64,000 nt of DNA, taken from contig NZ_QRGC01000002.1 of assembly GCF_003448965.1 (NCBI RefSeq), positions 1 to 64,000 of the forward strand, written 5' to 3'. This stretch comes from Oceanicella sp. SM1341. Its GTDB lineage: Bacteria; Pseudomonadota; Alphaproteobacteria; Rhodobacterales; Rhodobacteraceae. Below the pieces are notes generated by a model. That model was given only the letters and a program-made list of their open reading frames with translations, was not told where the DNA came from and did no database searches. Both the position numbers and the translations under genes were made by a program. This document shows positions 1 through 10,198 of this stretch, one piece after another. Position 1 is the first letter of the stretch, and the number at the start of each line of letters is the position of its first letter.

Positions 1-77
<77 letters not shown>

Positions 78-90
78 GAAATACAGAAAA

Positions 91-121
91 CCCTCCGCAG
101 GCTCAGCCGCGGAGGGTTTTT
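91..121 (+). terminator. Rho-independent terminator after tRNA-fMet
   Basis: An 8-bp perfect stem (CCCTCCGC at 91-98 with GCGGAGGG at 109-116), a 10-nt loop and a run of five T. It lies 13 bases after the tRNA CCA end and probably ends the rRNA/tRNA transcript. Confidence 0.9.
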
Positions 122-294
122 GCGTCTGCGCTGCCCGGTGGCCGGCGCGACCAGGGCGTCGCGCCGAGGGCACGGATGACTGCGGGTCCGGCGGGCATGG
201 AGGCTGCATTGCCGCCCTATGGCCCTCCCGGAGATCGGCATGATCACGGAGGCCCGCGTGAGCCGGGCGCGCAGGGCGGGCGCTGCCTGCCCCT

Positions 295-684
295 TCAGCC
301 CTGGCCGGCGAGGTCTTCCAGGATCGGGCAGTCCGGCCGGTCGTCGCCGTGGCAGCGGCGGACAAGTTGCGAGAGCGTGGCCTTCAGCCCCTCGAGCTCG
401 GTGATCTTGCGGTCGATCTCCTCCAGCCGGTCCTCGGCCAGGGCCTTCACGTCGGCGCTGGCGCGGCTGCGGTCCTCGTAGAGCGAGAGCAGGGCGCGGC
501 AATCGTCGATGCTGAAACCGAGCGAGCGGGCGCGGGCGAGGAAGGCCAGCTTGGCGCCGTCGCGCTCGGAAAAGGCGCGGTAGCCGTTGTCCGCCCGGGC
601 CGGGCGCACAAGGCCGATGTCCTCGTAGTAGCGGATGGTCTTGGCCGGCAGGCCGCTCAGCCCTGCCACCTCCTTGATGTTCAT
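295..684 (-). CDS. cueR: Cu(I)-responsive MerR-family regulator CueR/HmrR
   Basis: A 129-aa one-component regulator that binds monovalent copper and activates copper-efflux promoters by untwisting DNA. The MerR winged-helix HTH is at the N-terminus (about residues 1-70, with the RYYEDIGLVRPAR signature), followed by a dimerisation helix. The C-terminal metal loop is CHGDDRPDCP, with Cys111 and Cys119 matching the two copper ligands (Cys112/Cys120) of E. coli CueR. The start at 684 was chosen because the MerR fold begins there and GGAGAG sits about 8 bases upstream; longer in-frame starts would run into the promoter. It is divergent from copA. Its own promoter also has the long-spacer MerR architecture, so autoregulation is likely. 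Confidence 0.95.
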   Translation of the reverse strand: MNIKEVAGLSGLPAKTIRYYEDIGLVRPARADNGYRAFSERDGAKLAFLARARSLGFSIDDCRALLSLYEDRSRASADVKALAEDRLEEIDRKITELEGLKATLSQLVRRCHGDDRPDCPILEDLAGQG

Positions 685-712
685 CGGCGTGCTCTCCGCT
701 GTGCGTTCCCTG

Positions 713-743
713 CACATAAAGGTTCCGAAAACTGGAAGGTCAA
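713..743 (-). promoter_or_regulatory. MerR-type promoter and CueR box of cueR
   Basis: On the minus strand TTGACC (738-743) and TATGTG (713-718) are separated by 19 bp, the over-long spacer typical of MerR-activated promoters. The spacer contains an imperfect dyad TTCC...GGAA. The predicted transcript starts about 20 bases before the cueR start codon. Confidence 0.7.
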
Positions 744-756
744 GGCCTGCACCCCC

Positions 757-787
757 TTGACCTTCCAGTGGCTGGAAGCCCCATATG
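757..787 (+). promoter_or_regulatory. MerR-type promoter and CueR box of copA
   Basis: A -35 element TTGACC (757-762), a 19-bp spacer and a -10-like CATATG (782-787). The spacer region holds a perfect 7-3-7 inverted repeat CTTCCAG-TGG-CTGGAAG (762-778), the classic CueR operator arrangement. Confidence 0.85.
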
Positions 788-824
788 CCGCTGCAGAAGA
801 GATCCTGCTCGCTGGAGACATCCC

Positions 825-3308
825 ATGTCCGATCATTCGCACCACCACCACCCCGCGCGGCAGGGGAGCTGCTGCGGCGGCGGCGATCCCGCGCCCGCCG
901 TGATCCGCGACCCGGTCTGCGGCATGACCGTGGACCCCGCGCGCGGCAAGCCCGTGGCAAGCCACGAGGGCCGCGACTTCCACTTCTGCTCCCAGGGCTG
1001 CCATGACAAGTTCGTGGCGGAGCCGGAAAAATACCTCACCGCGAAGGACCCGGTCTGCGGCATGACGGTGGACCGCGCCTCGGCCCGCTGGATGTCGAAG
1101 CACGAGGGCCAGCGCTTCTACTTCTGCTCGGCGCGCTGCCAGGAGAAGTTCGAGGCCGAGCCGGAGGCATGGCTGGGCGACCGCCCGGCCCCGCAGGCCC
1201 CCGCCGGCGCGCAATGGACCTGCCCCATGCACCCCGAGATCGTGCAGGACGGCCCGGGCGACTGCCCGCTCTGCGGCATGGCGCTGGAGCCGATGATGCC
1301 CACGGCCGACAGCGGCCCGAACCCCGAGCTCGTCGATTTCCGCCGCCGGCTGTGGATCACCGCGCCCATGGCTGCGGTGGTGTTCGTGCTCGAGATGGGC
1401 GACCACCTGGGCCTGCCCTTCCGCGAGTGGCTGGGGCCCGTGGCCTTCGTGTGGCTGCAGGCGGTGCTCGCCACCGCGGTGCTTTTCCTGTGCCGGGTGT
1501 TCTTCCGACGCGGCTGGGCCTCGATCGTCAACCGCTCGCCCAACATGTGGACGCTGATCGCCGTGGGCACCGGGGCGGCCTGGGTGTTCTCGGTGGTGGC
1601 CCTGCTGCTGCCCGGCATCTTCCCGCACGCGATGATGCATGACGGCGCACCCCCGGTCTATTTCGAGGCGGTGGCGGTGATCCTTGTTCTGGTGCTCGTG
1701 GGCCAGGTGATGGAGCTCGTCGCGCGTGACCGCACGGGAGACGCCATCCGCGCCCTGATGGACCTCGCGCCCAAGACCGCCCGGCGCGTGCGCGACGGCG
1801 CGGAGCAGGACGTGCCGCTCGACGAGGTGAAGGCCGGCGACATCCTGCGCGTGCGCCCCGGCGAGGCGGTGCCGGTCGACGGCACCGTCACCGAGGGCCG
1901 CTCCGCCGTGGACGAGAGCATGGTGACCGGCGAGCCGGTGCCGGTGGAGAAATCCGGCGGCGACACGGTGACCGGCGGCACGCTCAACCGCACCGGCAGC
2001 TTCCTGATGAAGGCCGAGCGCGTGGGCGCCGAGACCACGCTGTCGCGCATCGTCGGCCTCGTGGCCCAGGCGCAGCGCAGCCGCGCGCCCATCCAGGCGC
2101 TGGCCGACCGGGTTGCGAACTGGTTCGTGCCCGCGGTGGTGGCGGTGGCGGTGCTGGCCTTCCTGGCCTGGTCGCTCTTCGGGCCGGCGCCGGCGCTCTC
2201 CTATGCCTTCGTGGCGGCGGTGAGCGTGCTGATCATCGCCTGCCCCTGTGCGCTCGGCCTCGCCACGCCGATGTCGATCATGGTGGCCACCGGGCGCGGC
2301 GCCCATGCCGGCGTGCTGATCCGCGACGCCGAGGCGCTGGAGCGGCTGGCGAAGGTCGACGTGCTGGTGGTCGACAAGACCGGCACGCTCACCGAGGGGC
2401 GGCCCTCGCTCACCGAGGTGGTGGCCGGCGCCCTGCCCGAGGAGGAGGTGCTCTCCCTCGCCGCGGCGCTGGAGCGCGGCTCGGAACACCCGCTGGCCGA
2501 GGCCATCGTCACCGGCGCCACGGAGCGCGGCGCGCGCCGCGCCGAGGTGACCGATTTCGCCGCCGTCACCGGCAAGGGGGTCACCGGCAGTGCCGACGGC
2601 CGCCGGCTGGCGCTGGGGAACGCGGCGCTGATGGCGGACGAGGGCGTGTCGCTCGGCGCGCTGGCGGAGCGGGCGGAGGCGCTGCAGGCCGAGGGGCGCA
2701 CCGCGATGTTCCTCGCGGTCGATGGCAGTGCCGCCGGCATCGTCGCCGTGGCCGACCGCATCAAGGACACCACGGCCGAGGCCATCCGCGGCCTGCATGA
2801 TGCCGGCATCCGCATCGTGATGGCCACCGGCGACGCCGAGGCCACCGCCCGCGCCGTGGCGAAAACCCTCGGGCTCGACGAGGTGAAGGCCGGCATCAGC
2901 CCCGAGGGCAAGGGCGCGCTCATCGAGGAGCTGCGCGCCGGGGGAAGCTCGGTGGCCATGGCGGGCGACGGGGTGAACGACGCCCCGGCGCTGGCCGCCG
3001 CCGACGTGGGCATCGCCATGGGCACCGGCGCCGACGTGGCGGTGGAGAGCGCCGGCGTCACGCTGGTGAAGGGCGATCTCACCGGCATCCTGCGCGCCCG
3101 GCGGCTGGCGGAGGCGACGATGTCGAACATCCGGCAGAACCTGTTCTTCGCCTTCGTCTACAACACCGCGGGCGTGCCGCTGGCGGCGGGCATCCTGTTC
3201 CCGTTCTTCGGCATCCTGCTGTCGCCGGTCATCGCCGCGGCGGCGATGAGCCTCAGCTCGGTCTCGGTGATCGGCAACGCCCTGCGCCTGCGCGCGGCGA
3301 AGCTCTGA
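825..3308 (+). CDS. copA: Copper-translocating P1B-type ATPase CopA
   Basis: An 827-aa inner-membrane ATPase that exports Cu(I) from the cytoplasm. The N-terminus is His/Cys-rich (HSHHHH, then SCCGGG). Two YHS metal-binding modules follow (about 29-71 and 75-117, each starting DPVCGMTVD), then a heavy-metal-binding domain with CPMHP and CPLCGM (about 131-157) in place of the usual HMA domains. The catalytic parts are complete: TGEP actuator loop, CPC in the transport helix (473-475), phosphorylated Asp517 in DKTGT, SEHP in the nucleotide domain, and [10 protein letters not shown]. The C-terminal helix pair carries YN and MSLSS motifs of the Cu(I) subgroup. Start chosen at 825 with CTGGAGA 7 bases upstream; an upstream in-frame GTG at 768 lies inside the operator. 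Divergent from and presumably activated by cueR. Confidence 0.96.
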   Translation: MSDHSHHHHPARQGSCCGGGDPAPAVIRDPVCGMTVDPARGKPVASHEGRDFHFCSQGCHDKFVAEPEKYLTAKDPVCGMTVDRASARWMSKHEGQRFYFCSARCQEKFEAEPEAWLGDRPAPQAPAGAQWTCPMHPEIVQDGPGDCPLCGMALEPMMPTADSGPNPELVDFRRRLWITAPMAAVVFVLEMGDHLGLPFREWLGPVAFVWLQAVLATAVLFLCRVFFRRGWASIVNRSPNMWTLIAVGTGAAWVFSVVALLLPGIFPHAMMHDGAPPVYFEAVAVILVLVLVGQVMELVARDRTGDAIRALMDLAPKTARRVRDGAEQDVPLDEVKAGDILRVRPGEAVPVDGTVTEGRSAVDESMVTGEPVPVEKSGGDTVTGGTLNRTGSFLMKAERVGAETTLSRIVGLVAQAQRSRAPIQALADRVANWFVPAVVAVAVLAFLAWSLFGPAPALSYAFVAAVSVLIIACPCALGLATPMSIMVATGRGAHAGVLIRDAEALERLAKVDVLVVDKTGTLTEGRPSLTEVVAGALPEEEVLSLAAALERGSEHPLAEAIVTGATERGARRAEVTDFAAVTGKGVTGSADGRRLALGNAALMADEGVSLGALAERAEALQAEGRTAMFLAVDGSAAGIVAVADRIKDTTAEAIRGLHDAGIRIVMATGDAEATARAVAKTLGLDEVKAGISPEGKGALIEELRAGGSSVAMAGDGVNDAPALAAADVGIAMGTGADVAVESAGVTLVKGDLTGILRARRLAEATMSNIRQNLFFAFVYNTAGVPLAAGILFPFFGILLSPVIAAAAMSLSSVSVIGNALRLRAAKL

Positions 3309-3317
3309 CGCCGGTCG

Positions 3318-3341
3318 GCCCGCCGCCATCCCGCGGCGGGC
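3318..3341. terminator. Hairpin between convergent copA and pip
   Basis: A perfect 9-bp stem (GCCCGCCGC with GCGGCGGGC) around a 6-nt loop in the 44-bp convergent gap. There is no T-run on either strand, so it may stabilise 3' ends or act as a weak bidirectional terminator. Confidence 0.5.
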
Positions 3342-3352
3342 GCCTGACGATC

Positions 3353-4252
3353 TCAGTCGTGGCGGGCGAGGAAGGCCTCGACCACCGCCATGCACTCCGC
3401 CTTCTCCTCCACATGCGGCATGTGGCTGGAGGCGGGGAAGACATGGCCCTCGCAGCCCGGGATCAGGTCGAGGAAGGGCTGCACGCACTCCGCCGTCGCC
3501 TCGTCGTAATGGCCGCGGAAGGCGAGGGTCGGGGCGGTCACCTGCGGCAGCCGGTCGATCACCGACCAGTCCTTCATCGTGCCGATCACGTGGAATTCCG
3601 TGGGCCCGTTCATCGCGTGGTACACCGTGGGGTCGGCGTCGATGGCGGCGAAGGTGCGGGCCACCTCCTCCGGCCAGGGGCTGATGCGGCACACGTGCCG
3701 GTCGTAGAACACCCGGGTGGCGGCGAGGTAGTCGGGGTGGTCGAGGGTGCCGGCGGCCTCGTGCCGGTTCAGCGCCTCCTGCACCTCCTCCGGCAGCTCG
3801 GCGCGCAGCGCCGCCGCCCCGGCCGACCACAGCGCCATCGAGGCCGGCGAGTTCGCGATCACCAGCGCCTTCAGCCCCTCGGGCCGGCGCACCGCGTGCT
3901 CCGCCCCCAGCATGCCGCCCCAGGACTGGCCGAGCAGCGCGTAGCGCCCGCGGATGCCGAGGTGGTCGAGCAGGGCGTCGAGCTCGCCGAGGAAGAACTC
4001 CACGGTCCAGAACTCCGGGCCCATCTGCGGCAGGTGCGTGGACTTGCCGTTGCCGATCTGGTCGTAGTGGATCACCGGGCGGCCGGTGGCGGCGAGCGCG
4101 CGGAAACTGTCCACGTAGTCATGCGTGCAGCCCGGCCCGCCATGCGCCACCACCAGCGGCAGCTTGCCCGAGGAGAGGTCGCCGCTCACGCGGTACCAGG
4201 TCTGGTGGCCCTGCCAGGCGGAAAAGCCTTCGGTGGTCGGGATCTCGCTCAT
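3353..4252 (-). CDS. pip: Proline iminopeptidase-family alpha/beta hydrolase (PipA-like)
   Basis: A 299-aa cytoplasmic serine peptidase/amidase of the S33 family. Members remove N-terminal proline from short peptides, and some hydrolyse amino-acid amides. The oxyanion motif HGGPG (37-41), nucleophile elbow GQSWGG (Ser110), YDQIGNGKS segment, cap domain and a late His region (SHMPHVEE) are all present, and the length fits the family. There is no signal peptide. It lies next to a LuxR-type gene in the same orientation, and a lux-box-like dyad sits about 90 bp upstream of its start. This is the gene order of the pipR-pipA/OryR-pip loci, where the peptidase is the main regulated target. The true substrate may be a signal-related amide and not proline peptides. 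Confidence 0.9.
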   Translation of the reverse strand: MSEIPTTEGFSAWQGHQTWYRVSGDLSSGKLPLVVAHGGPGCTHDYVDSFRALAATGRPVIHYDQIGNGKSTHLPQMGPEFWTVEFFLGELDALLDHLGIRGRYALLGQSWGGMLGAEHAVRRPEGLKALVIANSPASMALWSAGAAALRAELPEEVQEALNRHEAAGTLDHPDYLAATRVFYDRHVCRISPWPEEVARTFAAIDADPTVYHAMNGPTEFHVIGTMKDWSVIDRLPQVTAPTLAFRGHYDEATAECVQPFLDLIPGCEGHVFPASSHMPHVEEKAECMAVVEAFLARHD

Positions 4253-4341
4253 TGTGCCTGTCTCCTCGGGGTCGGGGCATGTCCGGCGGGGCCGGTGGGC
4301 ACCGCGACAGGCAGGTTAGCAAAGCCCCGGCGGCGGCCGAC

Positions 4342-4361
4342 AGCTAGGGAATCTTATAGGT
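4342..4361 (-). promoter_or_regulatory. lux-box-like operator of pip
   Basis: On the minus strand the 20-mer ACCTATAAGATTCCCTAGCT fits the lux-box pattern NNCT-N12-AGNN and matches 18 of 20 bases with the box at 5299-5318. A -10-like TAACCT (4313-4318) begins 33.5 bp from the box centre, as expected of an activator bound near -42. The rest of the 152-bp gap shows nothing else. Confidence 0.75.
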
Positions 4362-4404
4362 TCGCCGGCCGCGCGCGGCGCAGGAGGGGCAGGGGAGGGG
4401 TGGC

Positions 4405-5175
4405 TCAGGCGTCGGGTTCCAGCAGCCGGTAATGCGCCGCGCGGGCGATGGCCTGGAAGCGGTTGCGCGCCCCGAGCTTGCGGGTGGCGGAGTTGAGATG
4501 CAGCGTCACCGTGGGCACCGAGCGCGCCAGTTCATGCGCCACCTGCTTGGTGGTGAGCCCGGCCGCGCACAGCCGCAGGCACTGGCGCTCGCGCGGGGTG
4601 AGGCGGATATGCGCGCTGGTGCGGGTGGCGGCGTCGAACCCGGGGTAGACCGCGTCATGGAACACGCGGCCCAGATGGCCCATCGCGGCCAGCAGGTGTT
4701 CGGCGTCGCGCTCGGTGTCGCGCCCGGGGTCGGTGCGGATGGCGGAGAAGGTGGCGAGCGCCCCGCCCTCGGCCCGGATCGGCACGGTGATGCCGCAGGT
4801 CATCCGCGTGTCGTGCAGGTAGGCGACCACCGGCGAGTGCTTCTCGGCCAGCACCTTGCGCATCACCGGGCTCTGCCGCCCGCCATGCGCCCAGACAAAG
4901 GGCCGCGACACCGCGAGCGAGGCCTCCATCACCGGGTCGATCTGGTAGTAGCCGCCGCGGCACCACAGCGCCTCCATGTCCTCCGGCGCATTGCACAGGC
5001 TGAGCACGGCGGGGGTGATGAACTCGCCGTCATGGCTCAGCGGCACCGGCGAATAGTCGTAGGTGGCGATGTCGAACCCTTCCGGCCGCAGCAGGGCAAG
5101 CGCCACGTCCATGGCATCGGCCACGGACATGCCGGGATGAAACTCGTGCTCGTGTTCGGCGATGGTGTGCAGCAT
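4405..5175 (-). CDS. PipR/OryR-type LuxR-family solo regulator
   Basis: A 256-aa transcription factor with an N-terminal autoinducer-binding fold (about 10-170) and a C-terminal LuxR helix-turn-helix (about 185-250, LTPRERQCLRL then SVPTVTLHLNSATRKLGARNR). Aligned on the invariant Asp-Pro (80-81) and Trp95, the pocket positions equal to TraR Trp57 and Tyr61 are Met67 and Trp71. These are the substitutions that mark the plant-signal-responsive PipR/OryR/NesR group, which does not respond to acyl-homoserine lactones. No luxI lies in the window. The start is placed at ATG 5175: a TTGACA/TAGAAT promoter puts the transcript start on that A. The longer reading needs a TTG at 5181. It probably activates the flanking pip and dpp genes through matching boxes. 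Confidence 0.9.
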   Translation of the reverse strand: MLHTIAEHEHEFHPGMSVADAMDVALALLRPEGFDIATYDYSPVPLSHDGEFITPAVLSLCNAPEDMEALWCRGGYYQIDPVMEASLAVSRPFVWAHGGRQSPVMRKVLAEKHSPVVAYLHDTRMTCGITVPIRAEGGALATFSAIRTDPGRDTERDAEHLLAAMGHLGRVFHDAVYPGFDAATRTSAHIRLTPRERQCLRLCAAGLTTKQVAHELARSVPTVTLHLNSATRKLGARNRFQAIARAAHYRLLEPDA

Positions 5176-5181
5176 CGGCAA

Positions 5182-5209
5182 ATTCTATCCCCGGCCCCGT
5201 GCTTGTCAA
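5182..5209 (-). promoter_or_regulatory. Strong sigma70-type promoter of the LuxR gene (leaderless)
   Basis: On the minus strand TTGACA (5204-5209), a 16-bp spacer and TAGAAT (5182-5187). Six bases later comes the A of ATG at 5175, so the mRNA should begin at or next to the start codon. No Shine-Dalgarno sequence precedes it. Confidence 0.75.
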
Positions 5210-5298
5210 ATCGACAGAGCGGCCCGATTGCGCGTTTTGCGGGCGAAACGGCGGCAAACCTGCCGCCGGCTGCCCGCGAGAGCGGCATCGGTGCTCGA

Positions 5299-5318
5299 AC
5301 CTATAAGATTCGATAGCT
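5299..5318 (+). promoter_or_regulatory. lux-box-like operator of the dpp operon
   Basis: ACCTATAAGATTCGATAGCT fits NNCT-N12-AGNN and differs from the pip box at only two central positions. A -10-like TAGGCT (5342-5347) begins 33.5 bp from the box centre, the same spacing as at pip. The transporter gene starts 129 bp downstream of the box. Confidence 0.78.
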
Positions 5319-5446
5319 ATACGCGAGGGCCGCCCGGCCCCTAGGCTGGTCGCAGTCGGGCCCGGGCCCGGCCTCTCGTCATCCGTCCGGCCGGGCCCCG
5401 CTCCGCCGCGGCGTCATCCATGCGAACTCCAGGAAGGGACACGGCC

Positions 5447-7120
5447 ATGCGACCCAGAACGACCCTTGCCGCATTGATGTCGGGGATCGCCCTCGCGGGC
5501 CTCGCCGCGTCGATGCCGGCCGGTGGCGCGCACGCCCAGGAAGGCACCCCCGGCGGCACCATGCGGCTGCTCGCCAAGGCGGCCTCGGGCACCATCGACC
5601 CGCACATCAACTACACGCTGCAGTATTTCCAGATCAACTACATGCTCTACGACGGGCTGGTGACCTTCCGGAAGGCCGGTGACGAGACCGGCTTCGACGT
5701 GGTCGCCGACCTCGCCGAGGAACTGCCCGAGCCGCAGAACGACGGCAAGACCTATGTCTTCAAGCTGCGCGAGGGCATCAGGTTTTCCGACGGCACCGAC
5801 CTCACGCCCGAAGACGTGCTCGCCTCCTTCCAGCGCATCTTCAAGGTCTCCGGCCCCACCTCCGGCACGTTCTACAACGGCATCGTGGGCGCGGACGCCT
5901 GCCTCGAGAGCCCGGCGGACTGCACGCTCGACGGCGGCGTGGTGATCGACGATGCCGCGAACACCGTGACCATCAACCTCACCGCCCCGGACGGCGAGTT
6001 CCTGCAGAAGATCGCCATCCCGCATGCCGCGATCCTGCCGGCCGAAACCCCCGCCGAGGACGCCGGCACCACCCCCGTGCCCGGCACCGGCCCCTACATG
6101 ATCGAGAGCTACAACCCGAACGAGCAGCTGCGCATGGTGCGCAACCCCCACTTCGCGGAATGGAGCGCCGACGCCCAGCCCGCCGGCTACCCCGACCAGA
6201 TCGACTATGATTTCGGCCTCACCGAGGAAGCCGCCGTCACCGCCATCCAGAACGGCCAGGCCGACTGGATGTTCGATCCGCCGCCGCCCGACCGCCTCGC
6301 CGAGATCGGCTCGCGCTACGCCTCCCAGGTGTCCGTCCACCCGCTCACCGCGATGTGGTATGCGCCGATGAACACCAATCTCGCGCCCTTCGACGATGTG
6401 CGGGTGCGCCAGGCGGTGAACTACGCCATCGACCGCTCGGCCATCGTGAAGCTCTTCGGCGGCGCGGCGCTGGCGCAGCCCGCCTGCCAGATCCTGCCGC
6501 CCGGCTTCCCCTCCTACGTGCCCTATTGCCCCTACACCGCGGGCGGCACCGACACCTGGAGCGCGCCGGACATGGAGAAGGCCAGGGCGCTGGTGGCCGA
6601 ATCCGGCACCGCCGGCCAGGAGGTCACCATCGTGGCGGAGGACAACACCGTCTCCCGCGCCATCGGTGTCTACCTGCAGGGCGTGCTGAACGAGCTGGGC
6701 TACAAGACCTCGGTGCAGCCGATCTCGCAGAACATCCAGTTCACCTACATCCAGAACACCAACAACAAGGTGCAGATCTCCATCTCGCAGTGGTTCCAGG
6801 ACTACCCGTCGCCCTCGAACTTCCTGCAGGTGCTCTTCGGCTGCGACAGCTTCACCCCCGGCTCCGACGCCTCGGTGAACATCGCCGGCTTCTGCGACGA
6901 GGCGATCGACGCGAAGATGGACGAGGCCGCCGCCCTCACCCTCACCGACCCCGAAAAGTCGGCGCAGATGTGGACCGAGGTCGACCACGCGGTGACCGAC
7001 GCCGCCCCCGCCGCGGTGCTCTTCACCCCCAAGCGCGTCGATTTCGTGTCCAAGCGGGTGCAGAACTTCACCTTCTCCCCGCAGTTCTACTGGATCATGA
7101 GCCAGTCCTGGCTCCAGTGA
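5447..7120 (+). CDS. Peptide ABC transporter substrate-binding protein (DppA/OppA family 5)
   Basis: A 557-aa periplasmic binding protein. A signal peptide (residues 1-30, ending AHA before QEG) precedes a family 5 solute-binding domain with the typical GTMRLLAKAASGTIDPH start, DGTDLTPEDVLASFQR and NYAIDRSAIVKLFGG segments. No lipobox Cys is seen. Start set at 5447 because AGGAAGGGA lies at 5431-5439 and the signal peptide begins there. First gene of a five-gene transporter operon ordered A-C-B-D-F, read from the promoter carrying the second lux-like box. In known PipR loci the neighbouring peptide-type transporter imports the signal, so this protein may bind an ethanolamine- or peptide-like compound. 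The ligand cannot be read from the sequence. Confidence 0.92.
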   Translation: MRPRTTLAALMSGIALAGLAASMPAGGAHAQEGTPGGTMRLLAKAASGTIDPHINYTLQYFQINYMLYDGLVTFRKAGDETGFDVVADLAEELPEPQNDGKTYVFKLREGIRFSDGTDLTPEDVLASFQRIFKVSGPTSGTFYNGIVGADACLESPADCTLDGGVVIDDAANTVTINLTAPDGEFLQKIAIPHAAILPAETPAEDAGTTPVPGTGPYMIESYNPNEQLRMVRNPHFAEWSADAQPAGYPDQIDYDFGLTEEAAVTAIQNGQADWMFDPPPPDRLAEIGSRYASQVSVHPLTAMWYAPMNTNLAPFDDVRVRQAVNYAIDRSAIVKLFGGAALAQPACQILPPGFPSYVPYCPYTAGGTDTWSAPDMEKARALVAESGTAGQEVTIVAEDNTVSRAIGVYLQGVLNELGYKTSVQPISQNIQFTYIQNTNNKVQISISQWFQDYPSPSNFLQVLFGCDSFTPGSDASVNIAGFCDEAIDAKMDEAAALTLTDPEKSAQMWTEVDHAVTDAAPAAVLFTPKRVDFVSKRVQNFTFSPQFYWIMSQSWLQ

Positions 7121-7144
7121 CCCGGACCTGACACAAAGGCGCGC

Positions 7145-7173
7145 GGCGGCCCCCCGGGCAAAGGGGGGCCGCC
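7145..7173 (+). other. Intercistronic GC hairpin between binding-protein and permease genes
   Basis: A perfect 11-bp stem (GGCGGCCCCCC with GGGGGGCCGCC) around a 7-nt loop in the 84-bp gap, with no T-run. Such structures often protect the binding-protein mRNA and lower downstream expression. Confidence 0.6.
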
Positions 7174-7204
7174 GCCATGCCAGCCCTCCAGCCAGCGCCG
7201 AGAG

Positions 7205-8226
7205 ATGACCGACACCACACCCCCCCTTCCCGAAAAAGCCCGTGCGGCCGAGGGCCCCTGGGCCACCGCCTGGCGCCGGCTGAAGCGCGACCGCGCGGCG
7301 CTCGCCGCCCTCGCCGTGCTGCTCGTCATCCTCGCCGCCTGCCTCGCCGCCCCGCTCTACGCGACCTACGTCTCGGGCACGAACCCGTTCGCGACCAATC
7401 TCAACGGCACCATCACGGTCGACGGCAAGAGCCGCGACGTGCTGGAAGCCTCCACCGAGGGGCTGGGCCTCGGCCTCACCCCCATCGGCCCCACCTGGCA
7501 GCTCGGCCCCTACATGCTGGGCGCCGACAACCAGGGGCGTGACGTGGCCGCGCGGCTGCTCTACGGCGGGCGCAACTCGCTGTTCATCGCCGGCGCCGCC
7601 GCGGTGCTCTGCCTCGTGGTCGCCACCTTCGTGGGCGTGGTGGCGGGCTTCTTCGGCGGGCTGGTCGACACGGTGCTCTCCCGCATCCTCGACGTGCTCT
7701 GGGCCTTCCCGATCTTCCTGCTCGCCATCTCGCTCTCCATCGTGCTGATCTCCCAGCCGCTGCTGATCGGGCCGTTCGAGATCCGCTCCGGCTCGCTGGC
7801 GCTGCCCATCGTCATCATCGGAGTGGTCTACATCCCCTACGTGGCCCGCCCGATCCGCAACCACGTGATCACGCTGATGAAATCCGAGTTCGTCACCGCA
7901 GCCGTGGGGCTGGGCGCCTCGCCCTGGCGCATCCTCTGGGTGGACATCCTGCCCAATGTCGTCACCCGCATCATCGTCTTCGTGCCGCTGATGCTGGCGC
8001 TCAACATGATCATCGAGAGCGCGCTCTCCTTCCTCTCCATCGGCGTGCAGCCGCCGGACGCGAGCTGGGGCACCATCATCCAGGACGGCCAGGGCCTGCT
8101 CTATTCCCGCCCCGCCGTGGCGCTGGCGCCGGGCATCGCCATCGCGGTCACCGTGCTGGCGCTCAACATCTTCGGCGACGGCGTGCGCGACGCGCTCGAC
8201 CCGAAATCCACCGTGAGGATCGGCTG

Positions 8227-8227
<1 letters not shown>
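7205..8227 (+). CDS. Peptide ABC transporter permease (DppC-like)
   Basis: A 340-aa inner-membrane permease with an N-terminal OppC-type segment, one transmembrane helix, a periplasmic stretch (about 55-105) and then a five-helix BPD transporter domain. The EAA-type loop for ATPase contact is visible as EFVTAAVGLGASPWRILW. The helix pair IIESALSFLSIGVQPP and the end GDGVRDALDPK are standard for the family. It starts 84 bp after the binding-protein gene and ends in a TGATG overlap with the next permease, so translation is coupled. Confidence 0.93.

Positions 8228-10194
<1,967 letters not shown>

Positions 10195-10198
<4 letters not shown>

Noticed and set aside
768-824. Upstream GTG start for copA at 768
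   Set aside because: It lies inside the CueR dyad and before the predicted transcript start, so it cannot be translated from the copA promoter. ATG 825 has a good ribosome site.
681-3830. 1049-codon open frame on the minus strand opposite copA
   Set aside because: It is His/Gly/Arg/Ala low-complexity reading antisense to a complete CopA; long antisense frames are expected in GC-rich DNA. The same applies to long frames opposite dppA-dppF, rlmJ, pgi, zwf, nasA, nirB and nrtC.
5176-5181. TTG start of the LuxR-type gene at 5181
   Set aside because: It falls between the -10 element and the predicted transcription start; ATG 5175 fits better.
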